This document shows positions 37,134-48,507 of a stretch of DNA of 64,000 nt, in pieces. The notes beneath the pieces are model-generated. The model saw nothing but the letters and a program-made list of their open reading frames with translations, had not been told where the DNA came from and did no database searches. Position numbers and translations under genes: made by a program. Where the stretch lies: NCBI GenBank assembly GCA_028455995.1, contig JABELC010000001.1, positions 4,080,501-4,144,500 of the forward strand, in the 5' to 3' direction. This DNA comes from Scleromitrula shiraiana (taxonomy: Eukaryota; Ascomycota; Leotiomycetes; Helotiales; Sclerotiniaceae). Each line of letters begins with the position of its first letter. Positions within the stretch are counted from its first letter, which is position 1.

Positions 37134-39641
37134 GTTGTAGGAGGTGCAAGGAGGAACAAAAAATATGTGCAATGAAAAGAAGGTGTACAGAATGGTTGAC
37201 AAGAAGTATACAGATGAAGAGAAAACGAAGGGAATAAATCAATTGCGACCCAAAAAAAACTCTCTTTAGATAATTCAGGTTTCATACGATAATAGCAATT
37301 GAAACAATAGATTGGCCTGAGAAAATTGAAACCTTCCCCTTACTATTGTTCCTTAAGCGAGGAATGGAAGGAATCAAGAACAATACAAAATATTAAGGAT
37401 GCATCACTTCACCTTAGTCATGAGCTTTTTCTTTCATAATAGGTTCTTTTTTTATAGCTGATAACGATCTAGCCCTTCAAATTATTCGCAATCGTACGAG
37501 GATGTTCTCCGTCTGCGAGGTGCATCATCGTCATGTCCGAGATCGACCGAATCAAGGAAGAAAGGGGAAGAAAAAGAAAAAGAAAAATCATACTACACGC
37601 CCATCCCAATAGTGTTGAATTTGTAGAGAACTTAACACTCTACAGATGACGCCAATGGTGAAAAAAATCAATGTAAGAGGCTTCGAGTATTGAGTTTAGC
37701 TTTTATGATGATCGTAGTAGAACGGATTTAACGGAGGAGCAGACGCGAAACTGTTTTATACCCCAATGATATTTCGCCCCTCAATGAAGCTCTGGTCTAA
37801 TGAGTTTCTGGTCATTGCTGCACTCTTCGATAGAGGTAGTAGATTGTTGTAATCGCGGCCATAAGTGAGCCTCCAAGTCTTTTGCCACTTGTTGGGATTT
37901 TAGTATTAGTCATCCTGTCTGTACGGAGTCGAACACAAAGAAATGGCCCTTAAAAAAATCATAATCGAAAGCAATTCGAAGCTTTGTAGCTTTTATGTTA
38001 CGAACAACATGAATACATTCCGAAGTATCCTCACAAAGCATCGCTTCCATCTTCAACATATGATCATGACTGTCCCAAAATACGAATTCCAATTTATCAA
38101 GAATAAGATGTTAGGCAATGTAGAGGCAGAAAGTGATCAACTTGGACATGCTTTCTGTACCAACTTGAAATTCAAAACCCTTCAGGTTCATGGTAAGTCT
38201 CTTATGCTCTTATGAATAGACGGTCTATCATACAAAAAATGGATAGCAGGACCAACCTGATGTTCCCATACTTTGAGTTCGATGTTATTCCAAAAAAAGT
38301 TCCTGCAGCTGTTCGCGCATCCTACGGCTAACTTGGGAGAGCACCGCTATTGTCTGGCGGACTTTTTCGTACGCTTCATAATTGAGCGGCAGATTACCGA
38401 AATTCCCAATAGCCAGCTGGTGGCCATGGTAACCCAGGTCGGCGGAGCTTTCGGAAACTGAATGCAACTTCGAGAACTATGTATTTACAGTCGTGTCTAT
38501 GAAGATCATCGAAAACTTATCTCAAGACCATAATCTTGGATTTCGTTAAAGAAGTTGCAGAATAGAAACGGAGTTCTAATCATGTTGATTTTCGTGTCAG
38601 ATATCTTGAGCCAAGATCTTACATTGTGTCAGCAGAAAACCTTCTCTTTTGCGTTCTCACAGGCCAACTGAAACGGAAATCTCCAAAGCCCTCAATCAGC
38701 GGGGATATTCCAACTTCCTTTCTGGTTTTCGATCCTCCAGCTAGAGATTAAGTTGGATTCTTCGACATAATTTCAAAATTTTGTTTGTATTCTAAAAGCA
38801 GAATGGAAGAAGAATAGACTGGAAACTTTCTCAAGTGAACGATAATGGTATCTTCAAGCTGAGATTGTGGAAAGAATCTGAACACAGTAGCAGAAGAGGT
38901 TGGGATTGTGATAGAAACAGATACTTTCAGTTAACAGTTCACCTTTTAAATCATCGATACTACTGTGTATCGGAGCATCATACCAACCTATACCCCGCAT
39001 TCAAGTGAATTTATTTGAACATTAAAATCAGAGGATGATTAAGAAATAAAACCATGTTTATGCCGTGATATCTCTCAAAGCATGAATAGTGCTGTGGCAA
39101 TTACATAGTAAGCGTGTTATTGAAAGAATCCGCGATATTTTGACGAACGGAATTGAAGTTGAGGTTATTGATGTTACAGGCAAACGGAGTGGTGAGAAGT
39201 CAGAGTTGATTACTAATCAACTTCCATCAGTGCTGGTAGAAGTTCACGTCGACACATTGGTAATTTATTCTTGAATGTCACTTCCAACAATAATGATTAT
39301 TAAATGCAAATATGAAATATGATTATAACTATATACTAAGCTAGGTTTCATATCTACGTCGTTGGTGAATACTATGTACTGTATGTGAAAAGAAGATAAT
39401 CCTAAAAACAACAACTCAATATCTGTCCAAGAACTATCCTATCCATCCAGTTTCATACCATCCATATATCTATCACCAGTATATACCCAAAACTAACCCC
39501 AGCCAAAATGAATTCCAAAGTTATCGCATACCATCCTGTTAAACTCACATTACCAAAACTACCCACCCATTAGCACCCAAGACCTTCCAAAAATATCCCA
39601 TTCACATCCACCCATTTGACACCTACTATCACGCCACTCCT
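37134..39641. other. 2.5 kb intergenic region, no supported gene
   Basis: Contains the promoter of the ABC exporter and, further right, AT-rich DNA. Minus frames at 38092-37910 and 38467-38285, the latter with helix-like NLPLNYEAYEKVRQTIAVLSQVSRR, hint at gene remnants but have no start, splice partners or recognisable motif. Plus frame 39089-39274 is likewise unsupported. Confidence 0.45.
37300..37306 (+). promoter_or_regulatory. possible Ste12 pheromone response element upstream of the STE6-like gene
   Basis: TGAAACA lies about 167 bp before the start codon of the STE6-like gene, on the strand opposite to transcription. This 7-mer is the yeast Ste12 site, and yeast STE6 is a Ste12 target. 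A single 7-mer is weak evidence. Confidence 0.25.
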
Positions 39642-42260
39642 CTAATTATCCAAAACAGGTAAACTGGGCGGTCTCACCCCATCCTCATCCCAAGCCGTCG
39701 CATTCTCCCCCAACCAAAACTCCATCGTCCCCCCATTAGCAAAAATATCATCCCAAGCAACCCAATTATTCTTCCAATCCTTGCCATTAATTTGCAGCGA
39801 TTGGATGTAGATATTTGTCGATGAGCTATTATGTGCTGTTATTTGGAGGGTCTTTTGCTCATTGGCGGGGGTGCCAGAGGGCGAGAGATTGATGGTTGTG
39901 GATGAGAACCAGGGGGATGAGAGGAGGAAGTTGGGGGTTGATGTGACGGGGTAGAGGCCGAGTATGTTCCACTAGGACGAGTCAGTATAAATCGTTTCGA
40001 TTTTATTTGTAGGTGTTGATGAGATGGAACAAGATGAGAGAGGATGTTGACAACGGAGAGGGGTAGTAATGGGAAAGGGTCAGAAAACATACAATAAGCC
40101 AAGTTTGCATAGCACCTGCATCAGAATTGCCAGGAAGTCCGGTCGGTGAAAGATTGTAGTTTTTGGCAATGTTCCGGGATCGATAAACGGATCGTGATTG
40201 TTTGTTGATGAAATTGTAAAGATATGGTACGTTGAATGTGCTATTGATGAGTACGAAGTTAGAGATTAGCAATCAATAAGATGAAAGCATTGTGAAGAGA
40301 TGGAAGGAACTTAAAAGGACATACACCTCATTGGTATCATCAAAAATGATTCCTGATGGATTATGGGGGTTAGCCCCAACAGTAAACATCGTTTCCAATC
40401 TAGCATAGAAAGTATCATCACCCCCCATATACTCGATTACGGTCGCCATATCATGAATATCTCCCCAAGAGTAATGCCACGAACTTCCCTCATAGAATGG
40501 ATCACCCCAATACCCATCATTAGTCAAAGGATCCACAGTGATAAAATCCGTCACTGTACGCGGAACCACAAATCCAGAGTATCCAATAGAAGTCAAATCG
40601 TGATTCCAATGATTAGCCCAGTTACGGGAACGGTTTAAATATTTGGCTGCGTCGAGTTCCTTTCCTAGTCCGCGTGCTACTTGGTAGAGTGCAAAATCGT
40701 TGTATGCGTAATCGACGGCTCGGGAACCTGCTCGACTATAAGTAGGGGTTATGAAACCGTATTGTTTCCAATCAGGGAGTGCTCCTCTTCCTTCTTTAGT
40801 GGAGGAATCAGGCGCCATTGGATCTGGAGGAACGGTGTTGTTGGGCGTTACTTCAGCGTCTGTTCTCATGGCCTGGTAGCCATCTTCCCAGTTGACGAGA
40901 CCTCGTACACCTTTAACGTAGGCATCTGCAAGAACATTGTCGGCATTTGATCCACCTTGTGTGCGTCCATTATAGTTAGAAGATCGTGCATCTGGCATAA
41001 ATCCGTCATGTCGCCAAATGTCTATCAATGAACGGATGTATTCTTCGTAAGTGACTGGTTGGAGTACATGGAATAGTGCTGTACCACAACGAAAAAGATC
41101 CCAGAGAGTAAAAATATCAGAATAATATGGCTCGGTTGAGATCCAACCTGGGTTCTCGCCGGTTTGATTGGTAGGTAGGAGACTCATGAAATACATGGAG
41201 GTGTACAGTAACCCTAGACTTGTGGGATCTGTGGAAGTTGTTGTAATTCTAGAAAGAACTTGTTTGTTCCAAACACTTTGTGTATCCGATACGACCGTTG
41301 AAAAAGAAGTGTCATCTGGGATTTCATTGTTGACGTTTTGGCATGCCTTTTCGTTAGATATCCAAGAAATTCCGACCCTTGATGAGACTCCTGTTGAGCT
41401 GAAGGTAAATAGACCGCCAACGCCAATAGTTCCATCTGCTGCTGTGGCTGACTTGCTTGGCTGTACAATACTACCAGCACCATTGACGTTACTGTAGACA
41501 TTGGCGGATACAGGTGTAACATTGAAGTAGCCGCCTTGACAGATTAGTTTGAGGTAGTAAGCATTTGGAGAACACTTACAAGAATAGATTGTCCAATTTG
41601 GTGATCTGTTCCATCCGTTGTTATATATACCAGATGCTTCATAATGCCCATCGTCTTTAATTGAGAACGTACCTCCAGCATATCCTTGGCTCAAGCCTTG
41701 GCCTCTGAATGAAGGAACAACATGACCCACGTCAACCAAGATGTTGTTTCCTGTACTGTTAGATGGAAAGGTATACTGATATATCCCAGCACGTTCAGTG
41801 GCAGCAAGTTCAACAATAACTTTATCACTCGTTTGTGCATGATAATAACCGACAGTGCCTTGATCAGCAATCGCTCTACCTACAGTGATGCCTGACAACG
41901 GATTTGATATTTGACCGACTAGAGGTAATTGAGCGACAGTACCATACTTAGGAGCACCACCTGTGCCCTGCTCGTGCATCATACTGAAGCCAGAGAAGTT
42001 TCCATTCGGAAGATAGCCAGAGTAGGAATCGGTTCCAGACACAAGAAGATCTGGTCCGAGTTTGACCATTCCCCAAGGTCTAGCAACGCCAGGAAAGTCA
42101 TTCCCACCATTTTTTGTACCGGTACTTGCATAGTTAGAACCCTATGAAAGGTAACAAGAGGCTAGACTTACAATACATTGACATATTTTGTGTAATCTGA
42201 TTGTGCCTCTACCACCGAGATGGCAGCTGCAAGTAGGGGGAGACTTAGAGCGCGTGCCAT
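39642..42260 (-). CDS. secreted glycoside hydrolase family 92 (alpha-1,2-mannosidase type)
   Basis: Minus-strand exons 42260-42177, 42141-40325, 40240-40093 and 39971-39642 give 792 residues, a normal GH92 length. A signal peptide (ARALSLPLLAAAISVVEA) precedes the N-terminal beta-sandwich with FPGVARPWGMVKLGPD. The (alpha/alpha)6 domain includes YSDIFTLWDLFRC, DGFMPDARSSNYNGRTQGGSNAD, DYAYNDFALYQVARGLG and GNSDAGAMQTWLIWNILGLYPV, all GH92 hallmarks. GH92 enzymes are Ca2+-dependent exo-mannosidases trimming N-glycan or cell-wall mannose. Introns 2 and 3 are clear. Intron 1 as drawn is only 35 bp (donor gtattg); a better donor 5 bp inside (gtaagt) would break the frame, so this join is uncertain. 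Confidence 0.88.
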
Positions 42261-43618
42261 AATCTAGTAAGTATTTAGACTTAGAAGAAAACTTGTGTAC
42301 ATTTGATTTTTAGGACGCCCTTCTTGTTATTCATATGAATGCTCCACAACCATCAATAAAAGTGGTGGCCCGCTTGAATAACCTCACAGTGCCTACTGAA
42401 TGGGGATATTCACTAGGGTAGATCAATGCGCGTGGAGTGAAATGCATGCCATCTAAAAACAAAATGATCTAAGGATTGAATAAGATTGCATCCGGTTTTA
42501 TTATTCTTGAACTCACAATGCAAATCAAATACATCACATAGGATGAGGAACGTGCCAAAAGGTTTTGATATCTTTTCTCTTTATGGACTAATAAATTAGT
42601 GAAGTTGTAATTTGCGACTATCAAATCAACCTCTGAACCTTAAATGCGCCTAATCGGACTATTCAGTGACCATATCACTTGATATATTGATAGTACATTC
42701 ATCATGTACATAAGAAAACTTTCATGTATGAACGATAAATCTGTCAGGGAAATTAAAACGTGCGAAAGTAATGAGACCCTATTGTTGTATTATGATGCCC
42801 GGCTGACCAATAAAAGTCACGAAAGCTATAAGGATTATAATGTTGGTGCTACTCGACATGTATATCGAAAAATCAGAAACTATCCGATTCCTCCCTTATC
42901 CAATCAATGTCACTATGAAGACCTCATGTTACCCATGTCCTGTGGATGTCTAAATTGACGATAGTTGAGTAAATGAACGCATGTGTACCGTATCACTGCA
43001 TAGGCACCTAGGTAATGAGGTAGGTACCCGGATTTGGGTACAGAGAAACCTGCATATATCTGTTGAGACTCAAGAGTCAACATGGAATCACGATACTAAT
43101 TAATAGGACATGAGTGTGTTGAGGAAAACCTCGGGTGTCAAAATGACTTCCCTATATCGCCCATGGATAGTAATGAATGGTACATTGAACATGGGTAATG
43201 CCCAGGTGATTTTAGGGCCGTGACAACAATAGAAAAATTGATAACATAAACTTCCAAGACTATATCATCAAGAACTGTGTAGATTGGCTTGATATGGATA
43301 GGAATAGGATATATAGGATTATGTTGAAGGTTACTTTCTTCTTTAGCTAGCCTTACCAGACCTGAGCCGGGCTCGTGAGGTTAAAAAACGAAATTCATTA
43401 CATAGCGCAATACGGCTGAACTAACTAACTTAATAAACCCAATTAAACAAGCCTTGGAACCACCATACGGCTGTGACAACCTTGCAACCTGGAGAAGGAC
43501 ACGTGAAGAGGTAAGAGTAAAATAAATGCTTCAAATACTTGATCTACGCGCTCACTTGGAAATCAAATTTGGTTCGTGAAGCATACTCACTGATCAATGA
43601 AGTAAAAAATTTATTACT
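42261..43618. other. intergenic, no gene seen
   Basis: AT-rich with short frames only; the left end is the promoter of the GH92 gene. The plus frame 42704-42958 has no protein-like pattern. Confidence 0.5.
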
Positions 43619-43830
43619 TCAAACATGAGGAAGAAAGTAGGGATATCCACTATATGAAGTGTTCCCCGGAAGGTTATTAGACGACGACTCGCGACGAGTA
43701 ATGGTATACGCTGTTTGTTGTACCCTATACTTTAAGATTTCCTTTACAATTTCCTCAATTGGCCGAAAGCTTGATTGGTCTTCTGGTATTTTCATAGTCA
43801 ACGAGAACCGCATCACATCACATCTTTTGA
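43619..43830 (-). pseudogene. possible gene fragment, unknown
   Basis: A minus frame ending at a stop at 43619 encodes MRFSLTMKIPEDQ, then IEEIVKEILKYRVQQTAYTI and a Ser/Asn/Gly-rich end. It reads like the C-terminus of a real protein, but upstream (to about 43920) the signal is spread over different frames with stops. No start was found. Best seen as a remnant or a terminal exon of unknown extent. Confidence 0.2.
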
Positions 43831-44345
43831 CTCCAACGTATTGACCAAAATATTCGCCAATATTCCCTTTACGTCAGCGAAACATATACTTCTAGATACT
43901 TTTCGCCAAATAAAAATGGCCCCTCAACATCAATTGTTCACTTTAATTACTGTCGGATAGTAGATACTCAGTTTTATGATGACTTTATGCTGGCGATTGC
44001 AGATCTACAGGAACACAGCATATTTATGGGGAGGTGAAATTTGTGTAAAGAGTTTATCACAGAACAGAGTAGCACTTCGTGCAAACAGATACCAGAGCAC
44101 ATGGATGGTGTCAGAAGAACAACTAAAGTAAGATTTGACTGTAGAGAAATGGGTGTTGGCACTGTGTTGTATTCAGGTGGTAACTATGACCATTAGAATC
44201 TATCTAAATAAATGCCTATAACAACTCCATCCATCGCATCCTATACTCAAAAACACCCAGTCCATCCATAGTCCCAGAATGAAGGGTCGATTTCAAGGCT
44301 ATAGAAGGTTTCGACGTTATATAATCGAGTTAAGCTGTCCGTTTT
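43831..44345. other. intergenic, no gene seen
   Basis: AT-rich; no frame with protein-like composition and no splice pattern noticed. Confidence 0.4.
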
Positions 44346-45367
44346 TCAGGTCTTGCGGAACGGCAAGCATGGAGATCTATCGTAGAAAAATGAGTAGGGG
44401 AGAAGATATGTCCATATCTGCTCTTCGGTCTTAGATCCATTCTCTATTTGTTCTTCGATTTCTTCCCACTTCAAATTCTTCGTAACATTTATAACAATCT
44501 TGACTGGCTGAGTGGTTTTCCAAGTACCTTCTTCAAGATGAGCGTCGATAACACGAAAGTGTGAATTGTTGAAGGAGATCATAAACGCCTACATGGAGAA
44601 ATAAAATCAGCTAAATATTCATCAATCTAACTGGAATAACGGAAAACAGAAGTTGAAGGGAATAAAATCCATACAGATCTCTTAACCCAACCATCTATTT
44701 TCTTAAAATCTTCCTAAAAACCGCCGTTGTTCGTACCAACTATAGTATCAATTTGATAAGCAAGCCACGTAAGTAAGTTGAGGATCTCAGCACCAAGAAG
44801 GGGCATTTCTTTCTTTCCGCTTAAAGGTGTTTCTACGTCGTCTAAAGTTTTGTGTTCAGTATTGACATAAACAATACAATCCAGAGATCGAGAACTTCGG
44901 TATTGTGAAAAAAGGGACAAAGGATTGAATTTGTCAGGTGTGAAGTTGTTAGATCGCCTAAGTAACCTTCGAGGATATTTTCTGTACAAGTAGGAAGTAG
45001 TCAGCTTCTGATCTACTCGATAAAAAAAGAAAACTAGAGACATAATTGACTAACCTTTCCCATTGTGATAAATTTTCGATGTCAGGACAATTATTTGTGA
45101 GTGTAGAATATTCTGCCATTGAAACCTTTTGCGCATGTACAAAAGCGAGAGCCATATCTATCATACTTTGTCTGAATTCTTTCTAGATTTGACCATCATT
45201 AGAATATCGCTCTTTCGAACTGAATTCTGGAATGATTTGCTGTATTGGCCAAGATTTATATGAATTGTGTCAAAGAGGGAAATATCAAGTGTTTCTAGTC
45301 TGTCATTACATCTTGCGATTGATGCTGAGGCTGAGGCTGATTCTTTGGAACTGGACTTCGAACTCAT
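44346..45367 (-). CDS. hypothetical protein, several exons, boundaries partly unresolved
   Basis: ATG 45367 opens a Ser-rich start (SSKSSSKESASASAS). A short intron of about 39 bp (ending at 45179) joins it to EFRQSMIDMALAFVHAQK..CPDIENLSQWER. A clear intron (donor gttagt at about 45054, acceptor ..tgtacag at about 44978) leads to KYPRRLLRRSNNF..MPLLGAEILNLLTWLAYQIDTIVG, which can end at TAG 44714. Two further coding-like pieces follow (EDFKKIDGWVKRS at about 44711-44673, then FNNSHFRVIDAHLEEGTW..PCLPFRKT, ending 44346). They are joined to each other by a good intron but not in frame with the rest by any obvious donor. Family not recognised. Confidence 0.5.
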
Positions 45368-45799
45368 AGGGCTCGAACTTGATCTTCTTCGGTAGAAACG
45401 CTAGTTCCTATATTGAAGTGTTTAGGAACGACTCGGCGACCTGCCAAATAGAGGAACATAAAATCTTTGTTTCTTTCAAATCATCAAGATACAGCATGAG
45501 ATCATCAAAATTCATGATATAAGATGTTGCTGTATCGGAATTGTGTTAAATGTTTAATATTTTGAGTAGTTGCTTTCTTCGCACTTTAGTTATTTGTAGA
45601 TCAAGTTTCCTTTTGAAAGTTTGATATAGGAAAAGAATATTGATCAATTGACTAATGGATGGCAACGGGCATCCAGAATAAACAAGTGAATAATCTACCA
45701 CTAGTGAATCACCGGCTAGAGAATCCAAATATAATAGGAATGTCACCCTAAATCTATTTACTTTTGAAACCTAGGAAAGTAGCGCAAATTTGCAATCTT
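45368..45799. other. intergenic, no gene seen
   Basis: AT-rich. The minus frame 45746-45546 has no protein-like composition. Confidence 0.4.
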
Positions 45800-47227
45800 T
45801 CTAGGTCATCTACTACCGAGAGCGCAGTGAATGCCGTGTCAAAACGAAATGACCTCTTCATGTACTAGGAAGCGACTGGAATGTGTTCATCCTGAAGAGT
45901 TCTGCATCTCAGACGTGGAAGGAATTTTATATGGATGCCTCCACTAGAGTGAAATTCGGCAGAGAGACAACACAAGATGGGACACCGATTCTTCCTATGT
46001 TATAATGATTACAACTCTTGAACGGCATGCTAGATACTTGTAGTCTGAAACTTATCATGATCGTGGCCATTCTCATTGATAATGCAAATTCTATCTTGAC
46101 ACTGTGAGGGGGATACATAAATTTTTGTACTAGTATCCCTCGCATCTTTCAGCCAGCAAGTTAATTCCGAAGACCTCCTATTTGAAGCGAGACGGTATTA
46201 TGGCAAATCTCTGGGTTTGGTACAGAAATCATTGTCGAATCGTGTTGAGGCTACCAAAGATGCTATGATGGGAGGTGTGATTTGTTTGAATATGTGTGAG
46301 GTGATGAAGTTTTGCTTGTCACTCAAAAAGTCACATGCTAATTTATTTGGCTAGATGTTTACCGGCGATAAACCTACTACAGTCTGGGAAACACATGCGG
46401 ATGCTTTGGGGATGCTCCTACGTATGCGTGGTTTTCAAGCTCAATTTACTTCCCCATATTCTGGGGGTATTTCCCGCGCAGCTCATCGCGTCGTAGTTCG
46501 TACCCCAATCCCTATATAAACCATGATAGACTAACCATATCAGCTATTCTGATATTTGATGCAAGACCGTGCTCCAGGTCCTGAATCTGCTCTATTAAAT
46601 TCCGCTATTGACCCCGCGGCAAATTGGGCTCATATCGAGATGGCCTGCAATCGAATATCACGTATTTTGCCACTTGTTGACTCCAGTCTCTACCAATGCC
46701 AAACTTCGCCCAACAAACAGAACGCAGAATCTCTCATGAAAGTGATTGGGCTACAGGAAGCCGCTGATTGGGAATTTATGGAGTGGAATCGAATTAGCAA
46801 TTATTTCCCCAAGGAGAATGCCTGGTGGGTTGAAGCGTGTAGAAATATGTACCGTGCAACGAGGATTTTACTGTTACTGGCAATGCGTAAACTGACAATT
46901 CATGCCATTATGAAACCTTTGTTTATAAGGTATAGACAGCGGGTGGAGAGATTGTATCAAGAGACTGGTAAAGAACTATCTGGTATGGTAAGAGAAATTT
47001 CATGGAGTACAGGATGTATTTTGAACTAGGTTGATGAGAAAGGATGGGCAGAACGAAAGTCGGGGGATGGAAAGGCAATTGCGGTTTATACATCCGTTTG
47101 GCCGTTGAAGGTTGCTTTGGGGGTTGAAGATAGTATTGTAGGGTTAGAGATGAGAAATTGGATGAGGGGACAACTTGAACTGATTACGACGACGGTTGGG
47201 GTTTGGCAACTAAAAAAACAGGGTTGA
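45800..47227 (+). pseudogene. decayed Zn2Cys6 fungal transcription factor
   Basis: At about 45815-45905 the reading CTRKRLECVHPEEF, in pieces over two frames, looks like the end of a Zn2Cys6 binuclear cluster; the expected CxxCRxxKxKC half is not intact. Further on the fungal_trans_2-like middle domain is plain: ARRYYGKSLGLVQKSLSNRVEATKDAMMGGVICLNMCE, a normal intron 46301-46354, then MFTGDKPTTVWETHADALGMLLRMRG. After about 46500 the frame is lost across a possible intron, then reappears from 46556 (DPAANWAHIEMACNRI..) to about 46987 and, after another likely intron, to TGA 47226. Breaks at the zinc cluster and near 46550 indicate a pseudogene. Confidence 0.55.
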
Positions 47228-48507
47228 ATGATTATCAGAACTTATCAATTATGTTTCTATGATTATTTCTTGCATATGTGTTCTTCACTGAGGTTCGTAA
47301 GGTCGGGATGTTCAAATTATCGTTTGGAAGCACAACTAAATGCTTCCTTACTCGCAAAAATATATTTATGTGCTGCTGATTCGAATGGTCATTCCCTTCC
47401 CTTCGTTTGGGGTGTTGTTCCTACACATCATAATTTTAGGAGCTCTCTATTAAACGCATTAATATCCGCGCATTTCACCGCAGTTGCTCAAACATTATTC
47501 CTCTATGCCTTTGAACCTATCCATTTCTAATATCTATTCAAAATTTGAACTTTTAAATATGTTTTGAGCAAGTTCAATTTGGATATCTGCTTCAAATGCA
47601 GAGATTGAAATACTTTTGCAGTTATTCTGCTTTTAATATCTATATACAATACAAAGATTGTAACTTTAAATACATATAATAATTAATTGTACATAAACTA
47701 AACGGACATTCAAAATCTCGATAGCTCGCTCGAGTTGATCCATTTCTGAATGTCCGTTCGGTATTATATCGACACATGCATTTTTAGTCCACAAGCGTAA
47801 ATTTTGTACAAACAATCACCCCAGGGGCAAACAAAAGCATTCTCCCCAGGACGATCCTACAGCAATCAACAGCCCCCCGATCAAAATACCTCGAGTACTC
47901 AAGCCATTAATCTAGCCTTCCACTCCCAAGCATTAGCTCGACTAAAGCCAGTGGCAACGGGAAACGAAACCGAGGATCTGAAACACAGGAAGTTGATTTA
48001 AGCTTCATAAAGAATACGACAAATGTCATCTTCGAGCCGATCATTACTCAAAGTAGTAATAGATTCTCCTTCGCCTCCTCGTAAAGGCGCTTTGGGGAGG
48101 TTAGAATATGCAGCTTGGTAATCTTTTGGATTGCTATTTTTATGTTTCGTATTCGGTGGTGGGAGAGGGGATATGTTATCTTTGATTGAATTTGGGTTTA
48201 CGTGAGTAAGTTAGGTTTAAGAATAGCATACTGATTTTGGAATTTGAGGCTACACGGTACAGAGAATAACTGGTATGAATTCATTTGTAGCGGAATTTAA
48301 GACGTTGTGGGCTTCATATCTGTTGAATATGAAATATTTGATTTGAAGATTAATATAGGTATAAATTGAACCTCCGAAATGAATATATATCTATTAATAG
48401 CAATATCAATGACAAAAATATCTACTCCATGCCCCATCAAAACAACAGATCCGCCATATTCAACGCCTTTAAAATAACTACACCATACCCAGCCCATACC
48501 AAAAATC
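47228..48507. other. intergenic with a palindromic element, no gene supported
   Basis: AT-rich. Plus frames 47228-47530 and 47804-48001 lack recognisable features. The palindromic repeat at 47701-47758 is listed separately. The right end is the 3' flank of the laccase. Confidence 0.45.
47701..47758. repeat. 12-bp perfect inverted repeat with 34-bp spacer; copy 2 of dispersed repeat
   Basis: Arms AACGGACATTCA (47701-47712) and TGAATGTCCGTT (47747-47758) are perfect inverse complements. The left arm plus about 20 following bases match the element at 5388-5420. Consistent with the end of a non-autonomous DNA transposon or a solo terminal structure. Confidence 0.5.

Noticed and set aside
38285..38467. 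Minus frame with a helical, protein-like segment
   Set aside because: Interesting composition, but neighbouring sequence has stops in all frames and no splice pattern; could be a remnant, not supported as a gene.
47228..48001. Two plus-strand frames (100 and 65 codons)
   Set aside because: No recognisable motif; the first follows the decayed regulator's stop, the second has no partner exon.
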